64,000 bases of DNA from positions 122,300-186,299 of the forward strand of contig NZ_FMYH01000008.1 in NCBI RefSeq assembly GCF_900096585.1, read 5' to 3'. The translations under genes were made by a program, and so were the position numbers. Positions 29,269 through 39,503 of the stretch are shown here, piece after piece. Below the pieces are notes generated by a model. The model was not told where the DNA came from, searched no databases, and saw only the letters and a program-made list of their open reading frames with translations. How positions within the stretch are numbered: position 1 is the first letter of the stretch; every line of letters starts with the position of its first letter. Source of the stretch: Sanguibacter gelidistatuariae (GTDB lineage Bacteria > Actinomycetota > Actinomycetes > Actinomycetales > Cellulomonadaceae).

Positions 29269-29948
29269 GGTTGCGCTGCGCCCGCCTTGTACCCGACGCC
29301 GCGCACGGTCAGCACGATCTCCGGGATCTCCGGGTCGTGCTCGATCTTGGACCGCAACCGCTGGACGTGGACGTTGACCAGGCGGGTGTCCGCGGCGTGG
29401 CGGTAGCCCCAGACCTTCTCCAGGAGCACCTCGCGGGAGAACACCTGCCACGGCTTGCGGGCCAGGGCGACAAGGAGGTCGAACTCGAGCGGGGTCAACG
29501 AGATCGCCGCGCCCGCACGGGTGACCCGGTGCCCGGTGACGTCGATCTCGAGGTCGCCGATCGACAGCCGCTCGGGGGCCGGCTCGTCGGTGCGGCGCAG
29601 CCGGGCGCGGATCCGCGCGACGAGCTCCTTCGGCTTGAAAGGCTTGGAGATGTAGTCGTCCGCGCCGGACTCCAGCCCGAGCACGACGTCGAGCGTGTCG
29701 GACTTGGCCGTGAGCATGATGATTGGCACGCCGGACTCGGCGCGGATCTGACGGCACACCTCTGTGCCGTCCTTGCCCGGGAGCATCAGGTCGAGCAGGA
29801 CGATGTCCGGAGCTGTGCTCCGGAAGATCCCGATCGCCGAGTCGCCGTCCGCACAGAACACCGGGTCAAAGCCCTCAGTCTTGAGAACCAGCCCGATCAT
29901 CTCTGCGAGCGCAGTGTCGTCGTCAACCACCAGCACACGTGACTTCAT
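29265..29948 (-). CDS. mtrA: Response regulator MtrA
   Basis: 227 residues from ATG 29948, with AGGA 7 bases upstream. Receiver domain: VLVVDDDTA acidic pocket, phosphoacceptor Asp53 ([14 protein letters not shown]), TAKSD with the conserved Lys. OmpR-type winged helix: [53 protein letters not shown]. Identity to actinobacterial MtrA is plain. MtrA controls cell-wall hydrolases, DnaA and osmotic genes in relatives. It heads the run mtrA-mtrB-lpqB, all joined by 4-base overlaps, and is divergent from the membrane protein at 30058. Confidence 0.97.
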   Translation of the reverse strand: MKSRVLVVDDDTALAEMIGLVLKTEGFDPVFCADGDSAIGIFRSTAPDIVLLDLMLPGKDGTEVCRQIRAESGVPIIMLTAKSDTLDVVLGLESGADDYISKPFKPKELVARIRARLRRTDEPAPERLSIGDLEIDVTGHRVTRAGAAISLTPLEFDLLVALARKPWQVFSREVLLEKVWGYRHAADTRLVNVHVQRLRSKIEHDPEIPEIVLTVRGVGYKAGAAQP

Positions 29949-30057
29949 GACGTCATCCTGCCATCTCCCCATGTATAGGTGTGTCGTGGCACGATGGGCA
30001 CGCCGGATGATCTTCTGGCGCAGGTCAGCATGTCCCCTAGGTAAGAGGTCAGCACAG

Positions 30058-31473
30058 ATGACGACGCCCGACGACGCTCCCGAGCCAGGTCCTGCGCCGT
30101 TCGCCCCTCCCGGGGGCGCCGGTCCGTCTGTGCCCGCCGGTCCGTCTGTGCCCGCCGGTCCATCGGTGCCCGCCGGTCCGTCTGTGCCCGCCGGTCCATC
30201 GGTGCCCGCTGGACCACCCGGATCCGCGGGTGGCTGGGGACAGCCCACCGCGGCCATCGGCTACGGGCAGCCCAAGTACGGGCAGTACGCGCCGCAGGGC
30301 GCCGTTCCCCCGGCGCCGGCCGGGCCGCCGCAGTATGGGCAGCCGCAGTATGGGCAGCCGCAGTCCGGGCAACCGCAGTACGGACAGCCCCAGCCTGGCC
30401 CCCCTCAGTACGGACAGCCCGGGCAGCCGCAGTACGGGCAACCGCAGTATGGACAGCCCCAATACGGACAGCCCCAGTACGGCGGGCCTGCGGGCTTCGG
30501 CGGACCGGGGTGGCGTCCGCTCGCGGCCAAGCCGGGGATCATCCCGCTGCGCCCGCTGAGCCTCGGCGAGCTCTACGACGGCGCCTTCGCCGCCATCCGC
30601 ACCAACCCCAAGGTCATGCTCGGCGTGGTCGGCCTGGTGATCTCCGTCGCGACGATCATCCCGGCGATCCTCAGCTACCTGGTCGCCCCCGCCGCCAACC
30701 GCTGGCTGGACAGCTCCTTCTCGAGCATCGATCCCTCCGGCGACCTGGGCCTGTCCGGGGAGTTCAACATCACCGGCCTGGGTGGTCAGCTCTCACAGTC
30801 GGTCTTCATCGGGTTCGGTGTGTACCTGGCCTCGATCATCACCACGGGGCTGCTCATCGTCGCGATCTCCCGCGCGGTCATCAACAAGCCCTTCACGGTC
30901 TCCGACCTGTGGCAGCAGGTACGGGGAAAGATCCTCGGGCTGATCGCGATCTCGCTGCTGCCCGGCATCGCGGTGCTGGTGCTGGCCGGGGTGCTCGGCC
31001 TGCTCGCCTTCGCCGCAGCCCAGGCCGACGTCCCCGTGCTGGCGGGGCTCCTCATCCTGGTTCTCGTCGTAGTCGTCATCGTCGTCGCGGTGTGGCTGAC
31101 CGTCCGGTTCCTGCTCACCTCGGCCACCTACGTCCTGGAGGGCCAGGGCCTCGGATCGGCGATCCGTCGCGGCTGGCTGCTCAGCCGCGGCAGCTTCTGG
31201 CGGCTGCTCGGCATCTACCTGCTCTCCTCGATCATCACGTCGATCGTCTCGAGCCTGGTCGCCCTGCCCGGCTCGTTCATCGCGGAGATCATCTACCCGG
31301 GTGACTACTCCTCGCACGTGGGCGGCCTGGCGATCGTCGTCGTCACGCAGATCCTCGCCTCGACGATCTCGACCACCTTCCTGTCCAGCGTGATCGCCCT
31401 GCTCTACATCGACGTCCGGATGCGTCGCGAAGGCCTGGACGTCGAGCTCATCGCGGCAGCAGACGCGGTGTGA
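30058..31473 (+). CDS. Glycerophosphodiester phosphodiesterase membrane-domain-like protein
   Basis: 471 residues. The N-terminal ~145 are low complexity: five PSVPAG repeats (30121-30210, 18-base unit) and a YGQPQ-rich tract (about 80-140). The C-terminal ~320 form a membrane domain with a conserved opening ([20 protein letters not shown]) and about six helices, the type annotated as the membrane domain of glycerophosphoryl diester phosphodiesterases, without a catalytic phosphodiesterase domain. The stop overlaps the next GTG start, so it leads a six-gene run. The Gln/Tyr/Gly/Pro N-terminus might gather partners or self-associate on the inner side (inference). Confidence 0.75.
   Translation: MTTPDDAPEPGPAPFAPPGGAGPSVPAGPSVPAGPSVPAGPSVPAGPSVPAGPPGSAGGWGQPTAAIGYGQPKYGQYAPQGAVPPAPAGPPQYGQPQYGQPQSGQPQYGQPQPGPPQYGQPGQPQYGQPQYGQPQYGQPQYGGPAGFGGPGWRPLAAKPGIIPLRPLSLGELYDGAFAAIRTNPKVMLGVVGLVISVATIIPAILSYLVAPAANRWLDSSFSSIDPSGDLGLSGEFNITGLGGQLSQSVFIGFGVYLASIITTGLLIVAISRAVINKPFTVSDLWQQVRGKILGLIAISLLPGIAVLVLAGVLGLLAFAAAQADVPVLAGLLILVLVVVVIVVAVWLTVRFLLTSATYVLEGQGLGSAIRRGWLLSRGSFWRLLGIYLLSSIITSIVSSLVALPGSFIAEIIYPGDYSSHVGGLAIVVVTQILASTISTTFLSSVIALLYIDVRMRREGLDVELIAAADAV
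30121..30210 (+). repeat. Five tandem 18-base repeats coding PSVPAG
   Basis: Five units, alternating two sequence versions (GGTCCGTCTGTGCCCGCC and GGTCCATCGGTGCCCGCC), lie inside the coding region. Copy number can change without breaking the frame. A looser 12-18-base repeat coding QYGQPQ follows at about 30330-30485. Confidence 0.9.
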
Positions 31474-32189
31474 GCAGCGCCGCGGCCCACGCCGTCGTGG
31501 TCGCGCTCGGGGCCACGCTCGGGGCCGCGCCGCTTGCGATCACCGCCGCCAGTTCGCAGGTTCCGGTGACCCCGGACTCCCCGACGGCGCGGCAGTGGCT
31601 CCACGACGAGCTCACCAACCCGATCTACCACCAGGGCCCGAGCCTGCTCGAGCGCTTCCTGACCTGGCTCCGTGACCTCTTCGACGGGGTGTCGGTCGCC
31701 GGGCTCTCCGGCGGGTGGGCCGCCCTCGTGCTCGTCGCCGTGATCGCGGTGATCGCCGCCGTGGCGCTGTACGTCTCCGGCCCCGTGCGCCGCTCCCGGC
31801 GCGCCCGCCACGCGCCGGTCCTGGGCATCGACGACATCCGCAGCGCCGACGACCTCCTGGCCGCAGCCTCCCGGGCCGCCTCGCTCGGGGACTTCGGCGC
31901 CGCGACCCTGGACGCCTTCCGCGCGCTCGCCCGACGCAGCGAGGAACGCACCATCCTCGACCCCGCACCGGGACGCACCGCGCACGAGGCCGCACTGATG
32001 ATCGGCGCCCGGCTGCCCGGCCTCGCCCCCGCGCTGGCAGACGGCGCCACGTCCTTCGACGCGATCTACTACGGCAAGGTCCCCGCCGACTCGACCAGCT
32101 ACGAGCAGATGCGGGGCCTCGAGGCGGCCGCCGCGGCGACCCGACCCACCGCGCTGACCTCCGCGCCTGCCACGGTGGCGGCGCCATGA
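31470..32189 (+). CDS. DUF4129 domain protein
   Basis: 239 residues, GTG start within the preceding stop region. A signal-like N-terminus ([20 protein letters not shown]), an outer segment ([20 protein letters not shown]), one membrane helix (about 80-103, [20 protein letters not shown]) and a cytoplasmic DUF4129 domain (about 125-210: [53 protein letters not shown]). DUF4129 is a helical domain found with MoxR/DUF58 and transglutaminase genes and may contact them. The ATGA overlap with the next gene indicates coupling. Confidence 0.85.
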   Translation: MSSAAAHAVVVALGATLGAAPLAITAASSQVPVTPDSPTARQWLHDELTNPIYHQGPSLLERFLTWLRDLFDGVSVAGLSGGWAALVLVAVIAVIAAVALYVSGPVRRSRRARHAPVLGIDDIRSADDLLAAASRAASLGDFGAATLDAFRALARRSEERTILDPAPGRTAHEAALMIGARLPGLAPALADGATSFDAIYYGKVPADSTSYEQMRGLEAAAAATRPTALTSAPATVAAP

Positions 32190-33519
32190 GCCAGCCGATG
32201 GCGCCATCGACCGAGGCCACCGTGACCACCGATGCCACCGATGCCACCGAGGCCACCGTGACCACCGACGCCACCGTGACGACGGCGTCGGCGAGGCTCG
32301 CACCCGCGACCGCCATCCGAGGCGACGGGACCACGGGCGCCTCCCGGATCCGTGCGCGCCTGCGGTCTTGGCGCTGGCCCGCGGCCGGGCTGGTCGCGAT
32401 CCTGCTCGCCGGGGCCGTCCTGGTCTCCCTGGGCACCAAGCAGTCCACCGTCCCCTTCGCACCGGACAACCCCTCGCCCGCCGGCGCGATGGCCCTGGCC
32501 CAGGTACTGGAGAAGCAGGGCGTCGACATCGTCTACGCGACCTCGGTCGCCGAGGCGATCGGGGCGAGCGGGCCGGGCTCCACGCTGCTCGTCGCCAACG
32601 ACTACGGCATGCCCGACGACGTCGCCCGCTCCCTCCTGGACACCGGCTCGGCCGTCGTGCTCGTCGCCCCCGGCCCCGCCCTGCTCGCGGCCGCGACATC
32701 GCAGGTCAGCCACGCCGGGGTGGCCCCCGACGGCGCGACGACGACGGCTCAGTGCACCGACCCCGACGCCGAGGCGGCCGGGGAGATCACCAGCTCGGGC
32801 GCCGGGTTCCGCCTGGGCGACTCGGGCGCCTCCTCCCCCGCCACGTTGTGCTTCCTGAGCACCACCACTGGGACCCCGGTCGGCCACTACGCCGTCTTCG
32901 AGCTGGCCACGGACGCCGGTGACGGGTCTGGGGACGCAGCCACCGGCCCGCTGGTGCGCGCCCTCGACGACGACACCCCCCTGACCAACGCCTCGATCAC
33001 CGACGCCGGCAACGCTGCCCTCGGGCTGCGCATGCTCGGCCATGAAGCCCGCCTGGTCTGGCTGCTGCCCGAGCGGCCCGCCGCCGGTGCCGAGGCCGGA
33101 GGCCTGGCGGGACTGCTCCCGCCGTGGACGGCTGCCGTCGGCGCTCAGCTCCTCCTGCTCGCGCTCGTCACGGCGCTGTGGCGCGGGCGCCGGCTCGGTC
33201 CGCTCGCGACCGAGGACCTCCCCGTCGTCGTGCAGGCCTCCGAGACCACCCGGGGGCGCGGCCGGCTGTACCGGCGCTCACGCGCCCACGGCCACGCCGG
33301 CGCTGCCCTGCGCGCCCGGGCCGCCGACCGCATGGCGGTGCGCCTGGGTGTGCCACGATCAGCCGGGGCGGACGCCGTCGTCGACGCCGTCGCCCGGGCC
33401 AGCCACCGACCTGCCCAGCAGGTCGGGGCGCTGCTGTACGGACCACCACCGGCCGGTGACGTCGAGCTGACGCGTCTGGCCACCGATCTCGACCAGCTGG
33501 AGAGCGAGGTTCACCGCGC

Positions 33520-33523
<4 letters not shown>
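32186..33523 (+). CDS. DUF4350 domain membrane protein
   Basis: 445 residues from ATG 32186. After a Thr/Asp/Ala-rich N-terminus encoded by 9-12-base repeats (ATVTTDATDATEATVTTDAT), a helix (about 67-86, AAGLVAILLAGAVLVSLGT) enters a DUF4350 domain (about 95-285), which has a glutamine-amidotransferase-like fold (SPAGAMALAQVLEKQGVDIV; GSTLLVANDYGMPDD). A second helix (about 318-336, AAVGAQLLLLALVTALWRG) and a basic cytoplasmic tail follow. It starts in the stop of the DUF4129 gene and ends in the start of the MoxR gene. Role unknown; part of the envelope AAA+ module. Confidence 0.85.
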
Positions 33524-34506
<983 letters not shown>

Positions 34507-34521
34507 GCGGCCCGGCTCTCC

Positions 34522-35814
34522 ATGGTCCTCACGTGGCGCGCGGTCGCCCTCACCGCGCTCGGCATCGTCCCCGTCCTGCTCTCCGGGGACCTGGGGATGG
34601 TTGTGGTGTGGACGGTCGTCGTCGTCGTGGTGGCCTGCGGTGACGCACTCCTGGCCGCGTCGCCGCGGCTCGTGTCGATCCAGCGGACCGTCCCGCGCAG
34701 CGTCCGGCTGACCGAGCACGCCCAGTCCGTGCTCGTGGTGACCAACGAGTCTCGTCGCACCTTCACCGGGGTGGTCCGCGACGCCTGGGCGCCGTCCGCC
34801 GGTGCGCAGGCCAACCGTCACGCGGTCACCGTCCCGGTCGGTGAGGCCCGGCGCCTGACGACCCTGCTCGTGCCCACCCGCCGCGGGGACCGCCCGGCGG
34901 ACCGTGTCACGCTGCGCGCGTTCGGGCCGCTCGGGGTCGCCGGGCGCCAGGCGTCGATCCCGGTCCCGGGCGTGCTGCGGGTGCTACCCGAGTTCGCCTC
35001 CCGCAAGCACCTGCCCAGCCGGCTCGCCCGGCTGCGGGAGATGGACGGGCAGGCCGCCGTGCAGATCCGCGGCGAGGGCACCGAGTTCGACTCCCTGCGG
35101 GAGTACGTCATCGGCGACGACGTCCGGTCGATCGACTGGCGGGCCTCGGCCCGGCGCACCGAGATGGTCGTGCGGACCTGGCGCCCCGAGCGCGACCGGC
35201 GGGTGCTCATCGTCATCGACACCGCCCGCACGTCGGCCGCGCGGATCGGCGACCAGCCGCGCCTCGACGCGAGCATCGAGGCCGGCCTGCTGCTGGGTGC
35301 GCTGGCCGCCAAGGCCGGAGACCGGGTCGAGCTCATCGCCTTCGACCGGACCGTGCGCGCGCGGGTCGCCGGGGCCGCCGGGCCGCGGCTGCTGCCAGCC
35401 CTGGCCAACGCCATGGCCCCGCTCGAGCCCGCCCTGCTCGAGACGGACTGGCCTGGGCTCGTGGCCCTGGTTCGCGAGCGCCTGTCCCAGCGCGCCCTCG
35501 TGGTGCTGCTCTCCTCGGTCGAGCCCGCCGCGATCGAGACCGGGCTGCTGCCCGTCGTCGACCAGCTGAGCTCGGTGCACCAGGTGGTGCTCGCCTCGGT
35601 GTCCGACCCGGACGAGGCGCAGATGGCCGCCCGGCGCGAGAGCGCGTCGGACGTCTTCGACGCCGCGGCGGCCGCGCGTACCGAGCTCGAGAGAATTGCG
35701 GCGACAATGGTCCTGAACCGCCGTGGGGTCGAGGTCGTCTCAGCACTGCCCGACGACCTCGCGCCGCGGCTGGCAGACATGTACCTCTCACTCAAGGCCG
35801 CAGGAAGGCTCTAG
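34522..35814 (+). CDS. DUF58 domain protein (VWA-like, MoxR partner)
   Basis: 430 residues. Two N-terminal helices (LTWRAVALTALGIVPVLLSG; MVVVWTVVVVVVACGDALLA), a beta domain (about 60-150), and the DUF58 core at EGTEFDSLREYVIGDDVRSI followed by DWRASARRTEMVVRTW. Then a VWA-like Rossmann fold with VLIVIDTARTS, the MIDAS-like DTxRTS motif (DxSxS altered). It probably binds a metal ion and is worked on by the MoxR ATPase. It is anchored to the inner membrane. A 41-residue membrane protein gene touches its stop codon. Confidence 0.9.
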   Translation: MVLTWRAVALTALGIVPVLLSGDLGMVVVWTVVVVVVACGDALLAASPRLVSIQRTVPRSVRLTEHAQSVLVVTNESRRTFTGVVRDAWAPSAGAQANRHAVTVPVGEARRLTTLLVPTRRGDRPADRVTLRAFGPLGVAGRQASIPVPGVLRVLPEFASRKHLPSRLARLREMDGQAAVQIRGEGTEFDSLREYVIGDDVRSIDWRASARRTEMVVRTWRPERDRRVLIVIDTARTSAARIGDQPRLDASIEAGLLLGALAAKAGDRVELIAFDRTVRARVAGAAGPRLLPALANAMAPLEPALLETDWPGLVALVRERLSQRALVVLLSSVEPAAIETGLLPVVDQLSSVHQVVLASVSDPDEAQMAARRESASDVFDAAAAARTELERIAATMVLNRRGVEVVSALPDDLAPRLADMYLSLKAAGRL

Positions 35815-35940
35815 ATGCGCCCCACGATCAAGCGAACCCCGACCCGTGAACGTCGAAACCGTCGGATCGCCATCGCGGTGATCGTCGCCATGGTCCTCAT
35901 GGTCGCCGCGCCGGTCCTCTTCTTCCTCTTCAGCTCCTGA
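35815..35940 (+). CDS. 41-residue single-helix membrane protein
   Basis: The ATG follows the DUF58 stop directly (TAG-ATG). The product has a strongly basic N-terminus (MRPTIKRTPTRERRNRRIA) and one helix (IAVIVAMVLMVAAPVLFFLF), ending SS. Charge pattern predicts the N-terminus inside. GGAAGG lies 8 bases upstream in the DUF58 3-prime end, so translation is plausible and coupled. It is too short for most gene callers. I know no named family; it may be a small subunit of the MoxR-DUF58 module. Confidence 0.65.
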   Translation: MRPTIKRTPTRERRNRRIAIAVIVAMVLMVAAPVLFFLFSS

Positions 35941-35960
35941 CCCCCGCCCCCACCTGCCCC

Positions 35961-36126
35961 CTCGCCGAACTCGTGAGCCAGTCGCCGAACTCGTGAGCCG
36001 GTGGCCGAACTCGTGAGCCGGTCGCCGAACTCGTGAGCCGGTCGCCGAACTCGTGAGCCACGGGCATCGGCGGTCCAGAAACGGCCCGCATTCACGAGCT
36101 CGACGGCGCGTTCACGAGTTCGGCGA
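35961..36126. repeat. Two-armed 20-base-period repeat element, copy A
   Basis: Five forward copies of a 20-base unit start at 35961, 35981, 36001, 36021 and 36041 (core TCGCCGAACTCGTGA, one with GGCCGAAC). After a ~31-base spacer containing GAAACGGCCCG, two inverted copies lie at 36092-36106 (diverged) and 36112-36126, also 20 bases apart. The element fills the gap between the small-protein gene and the convergent SpoIIM-like gene. A copy with the same layout is at 54407-54545. Confidence 0.9.
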
Positions 36127-36219
36127 GGGTGCTGGGACCGGCGGGGGGCGCCTGGACGGGCGGGCGGGGCGGCAGGATGCCGGGGGCTGTCGGGGGTGGC
36201 CGGCGCGGCGTCGGGCGCG

Positions 36220-37209
36220 TTACGCGGCTACCGGTTGGGTGCTGCCGGTGAGGTCGGCGTCTAGGTCACCGGTTGCGCCGTCGGCCACGGCGCGGCGGCC
36301 CAGCACGAGGACGTAGACCCAGAAGGCACCGAGGGCGAGGGCGCCGATGGCGATCTTGAGCCACCAGGGCAGCGTCGAGCCGGTCACGAAGCCCTCGATG
36401 AGGCCGGACACCGCGAGCGTGATGACCAGACCACCGGCGACCGTGAACAGCGCGCGTCCCTCTTCGGCGAGGGCGCGCGAGCGCGGCCGCGGCCCGGGGT
36501 CGACGAGCGTCCAGAAGATCTTCAGGCCGGCCGCACCGGCGACGAAGATCGACGTGAGCTCGAGCAGCCCGTGCGGGGCGATGAGCTTCAAGAACATCCC
36601 GAGCTCGCCGTAGTGGGCCATCATCCCGCCGATCGCACCGACGCTCACGGCGTTCTGCACGAGCATGAACACCGGCCAGATGCCCGAGATGCCGAAGGCG
36701 ATGCACTGCGCGGCGATCCACGCGTTGTTGGTCCACACGACGGCCGCGAAACCGGCGCCGGGGTCGTAGTAGGACGCGAAGGCGTTGTCGACGTACTCCT
36801 GGCGGTAGCTCGGCGTGCCGATCGCGGCGAGCCCCTGAGGCGTCGTGGCAACCCAGATCCCGGAGATCACGGCGAGGATCACGCAGCCGAACGTCACGGC
36901 GTGGATCCACCAGCGCAGCCGGAACAGCGCCGCCGGCAGCGACACCAGCAGGAAGCGCTGGACGTCACGCCAGGCCGGCTCGTGCGCGCCGGCGATCGTC
37001 GTGCGGGCGCGGTTGAGGGTCTGGGAGAGCTGGGAGATGAGGACCGGGTCGGGGGCCGAGGACCGGATCATCGACAGGTGGGTGGCGACCGCCTGGTAGA
37101 GGCGGACGAGCTCGTCCGCCTCCGCGCCGCTGATCCGGCGCCGGGTGCTCAACGTCTTCAGGCGCGCCCATTCACCGGAATGCACGTCTGAGAAGGCATC
37201 GAGGTCCAC
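36220..37209 (-). CDS. Stage II sporulation protein M-like membrane protein
   Basis: 329 residues, GTG start. N-terminal ~95 residues are helical and cytoplasmic (MDLDAFSDVHSGEWARLKTL, LVRLYQAVATHLSMIRSSAP). Then about six helices with the SpoIIM core: GISGIWPVFMLVQNAVSVGA and IGGMMAHYGELGMFLKLIAP followed by HGLLELTSIFVAGAAGLKIF, in which the HGxxE motif is diagnostic. In Bacillus SpoIIM joins SpoIID/SpoIIP in the engulfment complex; in non-sporulating actinobacteria it pairs with the MoxR-DUF58-RDD genes and its role is unknown. Divergent from the RDD gene. Confidence 0.9.
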   Translation of the reverse strand: MDLDAFSDVHSGEWARLKTLSTRRRISGAEADELVRLYQAVATHLSMIRSSAPDPVLISQLSQTLNRARTTIAGAHEPAWRDVQRFLLVSLPAALFRLRWWIHAVTFGCVILAVISGIWVATTPQGLAAIGTPSYRQEYVDNAFASYYDPGAGFAAVVWTNNAWIAAQCIAFGISGIWPVFMLVQNAVSVGAIGGMMAHYGELGMFLKLIAPHGLLELTSIFVAGAAGLKIFWTLVDPGPRPRSRALAEEGRALFTVAGGLVITLAVSGLIEGFVTGSTLPWWLKIAIGALALGAFWVYVLVLGRRAVADGATGDLDADLTGSTQPVAA

Positions 37210-37272
37210 GGACGATACCCTGCCATAGAACGCCGGTCCGCGGCGTGCACACCGCGAGGTTCGGGGGAACGG

Positions 37273-38091
37273 ATGGACGACGGCGTCGTCATCGGCGAAG
37301 GCGTGGTCCTGGATGCGCGCCCGGCATCGTTCGCGACCCGCATGCTCGGGTCGGCCATCGACGTCACGGTCCAGGTCCTAGCGCTCATCGTCCTGCTGCT
37401 GGTCGCCACCGGAACCTTCGACGTCTCCGGGGAGAACGTGGCTCCGGCGTTGATCATCGCGGTCATGGTGATGGTCATGGTCGTCATCCCCACGACCGTG
37501 GAGACGCTCACCCGTGGCCGCTCGCTCGGCAAGCTCGCGACCGGCATCCGCATCGTGCGCGACGACGCCGGCCCGGTCCGCCTGCGCCACTCCTTCATCC
37601 GGGCCCTCGTGGGCGTCGGGGAGCTGTGGTTCACGGCGGGCACCGTCGCGCTCTTCGCCTCCCTCACCAACACCAAGGGCAAGCGGGTCGGCGACATGCT
37701 CGCCGGGACGTACGCGATCCGGGTCAGGGGCGGCGGCGCCGCATCGATCCAGGTCGTCATGCCGCCTCCGCTGGCCGCCTGGGCCGCGACCGCCGACATG
37801 CGCCGCCTGCCCGACGGCCTGGCCCTGGCCACCCGGCAGTTCCTGGCCCGCGGCCCCAAGATGCACGCCGGCTCACGGGTCCGGGTGGGCCGCGAGCTCG
37901 CGGCGCGTCTCGAGCAGTACATCGCACCGGGGCCGCCGCCGGGGACGCCGACCGAGGCATTCCTCATGGCGGTGCTCGCCGAGCGCCGCAACCGGGAGTG
38001 GCTCGCCGCCCAGCGTGCCCGGTCGGTCGCCGCCGAGCAGTCGGAGATGGTCCGCCGTCTCCCCTACGCGATCCCCGACCCCGCGAACTGA
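37273..38091 (+). CDS. RDD family membrane protein
   Basis: 272 residues. RDD core: ATRMLGSAIDVTVQVLALIV (Arg-Asp in helix 1), helix 2 (NVAPALIIAVMVMVMVVIPT), then the conserved TRGRSLGKLATGIRIVRDDA loop with LRHSFIRALVGVGELWFTAG. A long cytoplasmic tail (about 165-272) has conserved Arg-rich helices. RDD proteins are proposed ion antiporters or anchors; here the pairing with SpoIIM and MoxR-DUF58 is conserved in actinobacteria. Its 3-prime end overlaps the convergent acyltransferase gene by 28 bases. Confidence 0.88.
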   Translation: MDDGVVIGEGVVLDARPASFATRMLGSAIDVTVQVLALIVLLLVATGTFDVSGENVAPALIIAVMVMVMVVIPTTVETLTRGRSLGKLATGIRIVRDDAGPVRLRHSFIRALVGVGELWFTAGTVALFASLTNTKGKRVGDMLAGTYAIRVRGGGAASIQVVMPPPLAAWAATADMRRLPDGLALATRQFLARGPKMHAGSRVRVGRELAARLEQYIAPGPPPGTPTEAFLMAVLAERRNREWLAAQRARSVAAEQSEMVRRLPYAIPDPAN

Positions 38092-39335
38092 CCGGCCGGC
38101 CGTTCCCGTGCGGTGTCGCCCCGGCTGGCGGGAGCTGCCCCGGGAATGGAAGACCTGGCCGGACGGCGGAGCTCGACGGGGGCGAAGACCCGGACGAGCA
38201 GGGCCAGGACCGCCGCGCACGCCGCGAACCACACCGGGCGGGTCTCCCACCACGTCCCGCTCCACCCTTCGGGCAGGTCGAGGTTGGCACCCAGCACGAC
38301 GACGCCGACCACGGCAAACATTGCGGTCAGGTGCCACAGGTACAGCGTCATGGACCGCGCAGAGATCCACCCGAGCACCGCGGCGACCTGGGTCTGCCTG
38401 GCGCAGCCCACGATGACGGGCCGCAGCGCCAGAGCGCCGAAGACCTGCGCGAGAGTGAGTGCGACCAGGCAGACGGTCGGCGGGCCCATGTTGGAAAAGG
38501 CGTCGCCTGGCATCCCGACCATGCTCAGCGGATACGGTCCGAGCGTCACCGCAGCCACGAGGGCGACGAAGCCCAGGCCGGACAGCGCCGCGCAGGCCCG
38601 GCGCGGCACGGCGTCGAACAGGCCGTCGGCGTAGGCGAAGCCGAGGGTGTAGGCGAAAGCCCAGACGAGGAAGAGGTTGGCCACGGCGATCTGCTCGACG
38701 CCGCCGGCGAAGCGTAAGACGTCGACGAGGACAGCGCCGCCACCGAGCACGAGCAACGAGGCGACCCGTGCGCGCAGGTAGCAGGCGCGCAGGAGGTGGG
38801 AGCAGGCGACGAGGATGACGTAGACGCCGAGGTACCACAGCAGCTGCGGGGCGATGGTCGCCGCGACCCGGACCGCGCCGCGGGGTGCGCCGAGCTCGGG
38901 CAGGACGACGGCGATGGCCAGCCAGACGCCGGCGAAGACAGCGACGGGTGGGAGGAGCCTGCGGACCCGGGACGTCACGAACGGTCCCCAGGGCACCCAG
39001 CGGCGGTCGAGCTGGCTGAAGGTGGCCGCTCCCGCGACGAAAAACATCAGCGGGATCACCTGGATCACCCACGTCACGACCCAGCCGGCGCCCTCGCCGA
39101 GGACGTTGGTGACGTGCAGGGTGGCGCCGTCCCAGGAGACCTGAGGCATGAGCCAGTGCGCGAGGATCACGGCGACCGTCCCGACCGCCCGCAGCAGGTC
39201 CAGGAACGGGTCTCGCCCCGCGCGGCGGGCGACCGACTGGGTGACCGGGGCTGGTGTTGGGGCGGTGGGAATGGCGGAGGGGGGCGGGGCGGCGGTGGTC
39301 GGGGTGGCCAGGGTGGGTCGATCAAGGAGGGTCAT
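38064..39335 (-). CDS. Acyltransferase 3 family membrane protein
   Basis: 423 residues with about ten helices. The family signature is at the N-terminus: RDPFLDLLRAVGTVAVILAHWL, with the catalytic-type His of helix 1 (R-x-x-A ... H-W), then LMFFVAGAATFSQLDRR and FVTSRVRRLLPPVAVF. Such proteins add acyl groups to sugars or lipids on the outer leaflet. The first ~36 residues are a Pro/Thr/Ala-rich inner tail. No cognate glycan genes adjoin, so the acceptor is unknown. The stop codon region overlaps the RDD gene end on the other strand. Confidence 0.88.
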   Translation of the reverse strand: MTLLDRPTLATPTTAAPPPSAIPTAPTPAPVTQSVARRAGRDPFLDLLRAVGTVAVILAHWLMPQVSWDGATLHVTNVLGEGAGWVVTWVIQVIPLMFFVAGAATFSQLDRRWVPWGPFVTSRVRRLLPPVAVFAGVWLAIAVVLPELGAPRGAVRVAATIAPQLLWYLGVYVILVACSHLLRACYLRARVASLLVLGGGAVLVDVLRFAGGVEQIAVANLFLVWAFAYTLGFAYADGLFDAVPRRACAALSGLGFVALVAAVTLGPYPLSMVGMPGDAFSNMGPPTVCLVALTLAQVFGALALRPVIVGCARQTQVAAVLGWISARSMTLYLWHLTAMFAVVGVVVLGANLDLPEGWSGTWWETRPVWFAACAAVLALLVRVFAPVELRRPARSSIPGAAPASRGDTARERPAGQFAGSGIA

Positions 39336-39478
39336 CGGGATCCCAGAGGTGAGGTGACAGGTTCTCCACCAGTCTCGTCACTCCTGTGACCTGGGACTAT
39401 GGGTTGGTCCTCCGACCTGAGCCGCCTTGTCCCTCCCCTTGTTCGGGGGCTGTCCCCCGGTGCCGTCGCGGCTCTCCT

Positions 39479-39499
39479 CCGAGGCGCCGAGCGCCTCGG
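39479..39499 (-). terminator. Hairpin after the response regulator gene
   Basis: CCGAGGCG (39479-39486) and its perfect inverse (39492-39499) with a 5-base loop lie 5 bases after the regulator stop on the minus strand. No clear T-run. Confidence 0.55.
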
Positions 39500-39503
39500 T
39501 GCC

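Noticed and set aside
30038..30056. MtrA box in the mtrA divergent promoter
   Set aside because: GGTAAGAGGTCAG only loosely resembles a direct-repeat MtrA site; too weak to call.
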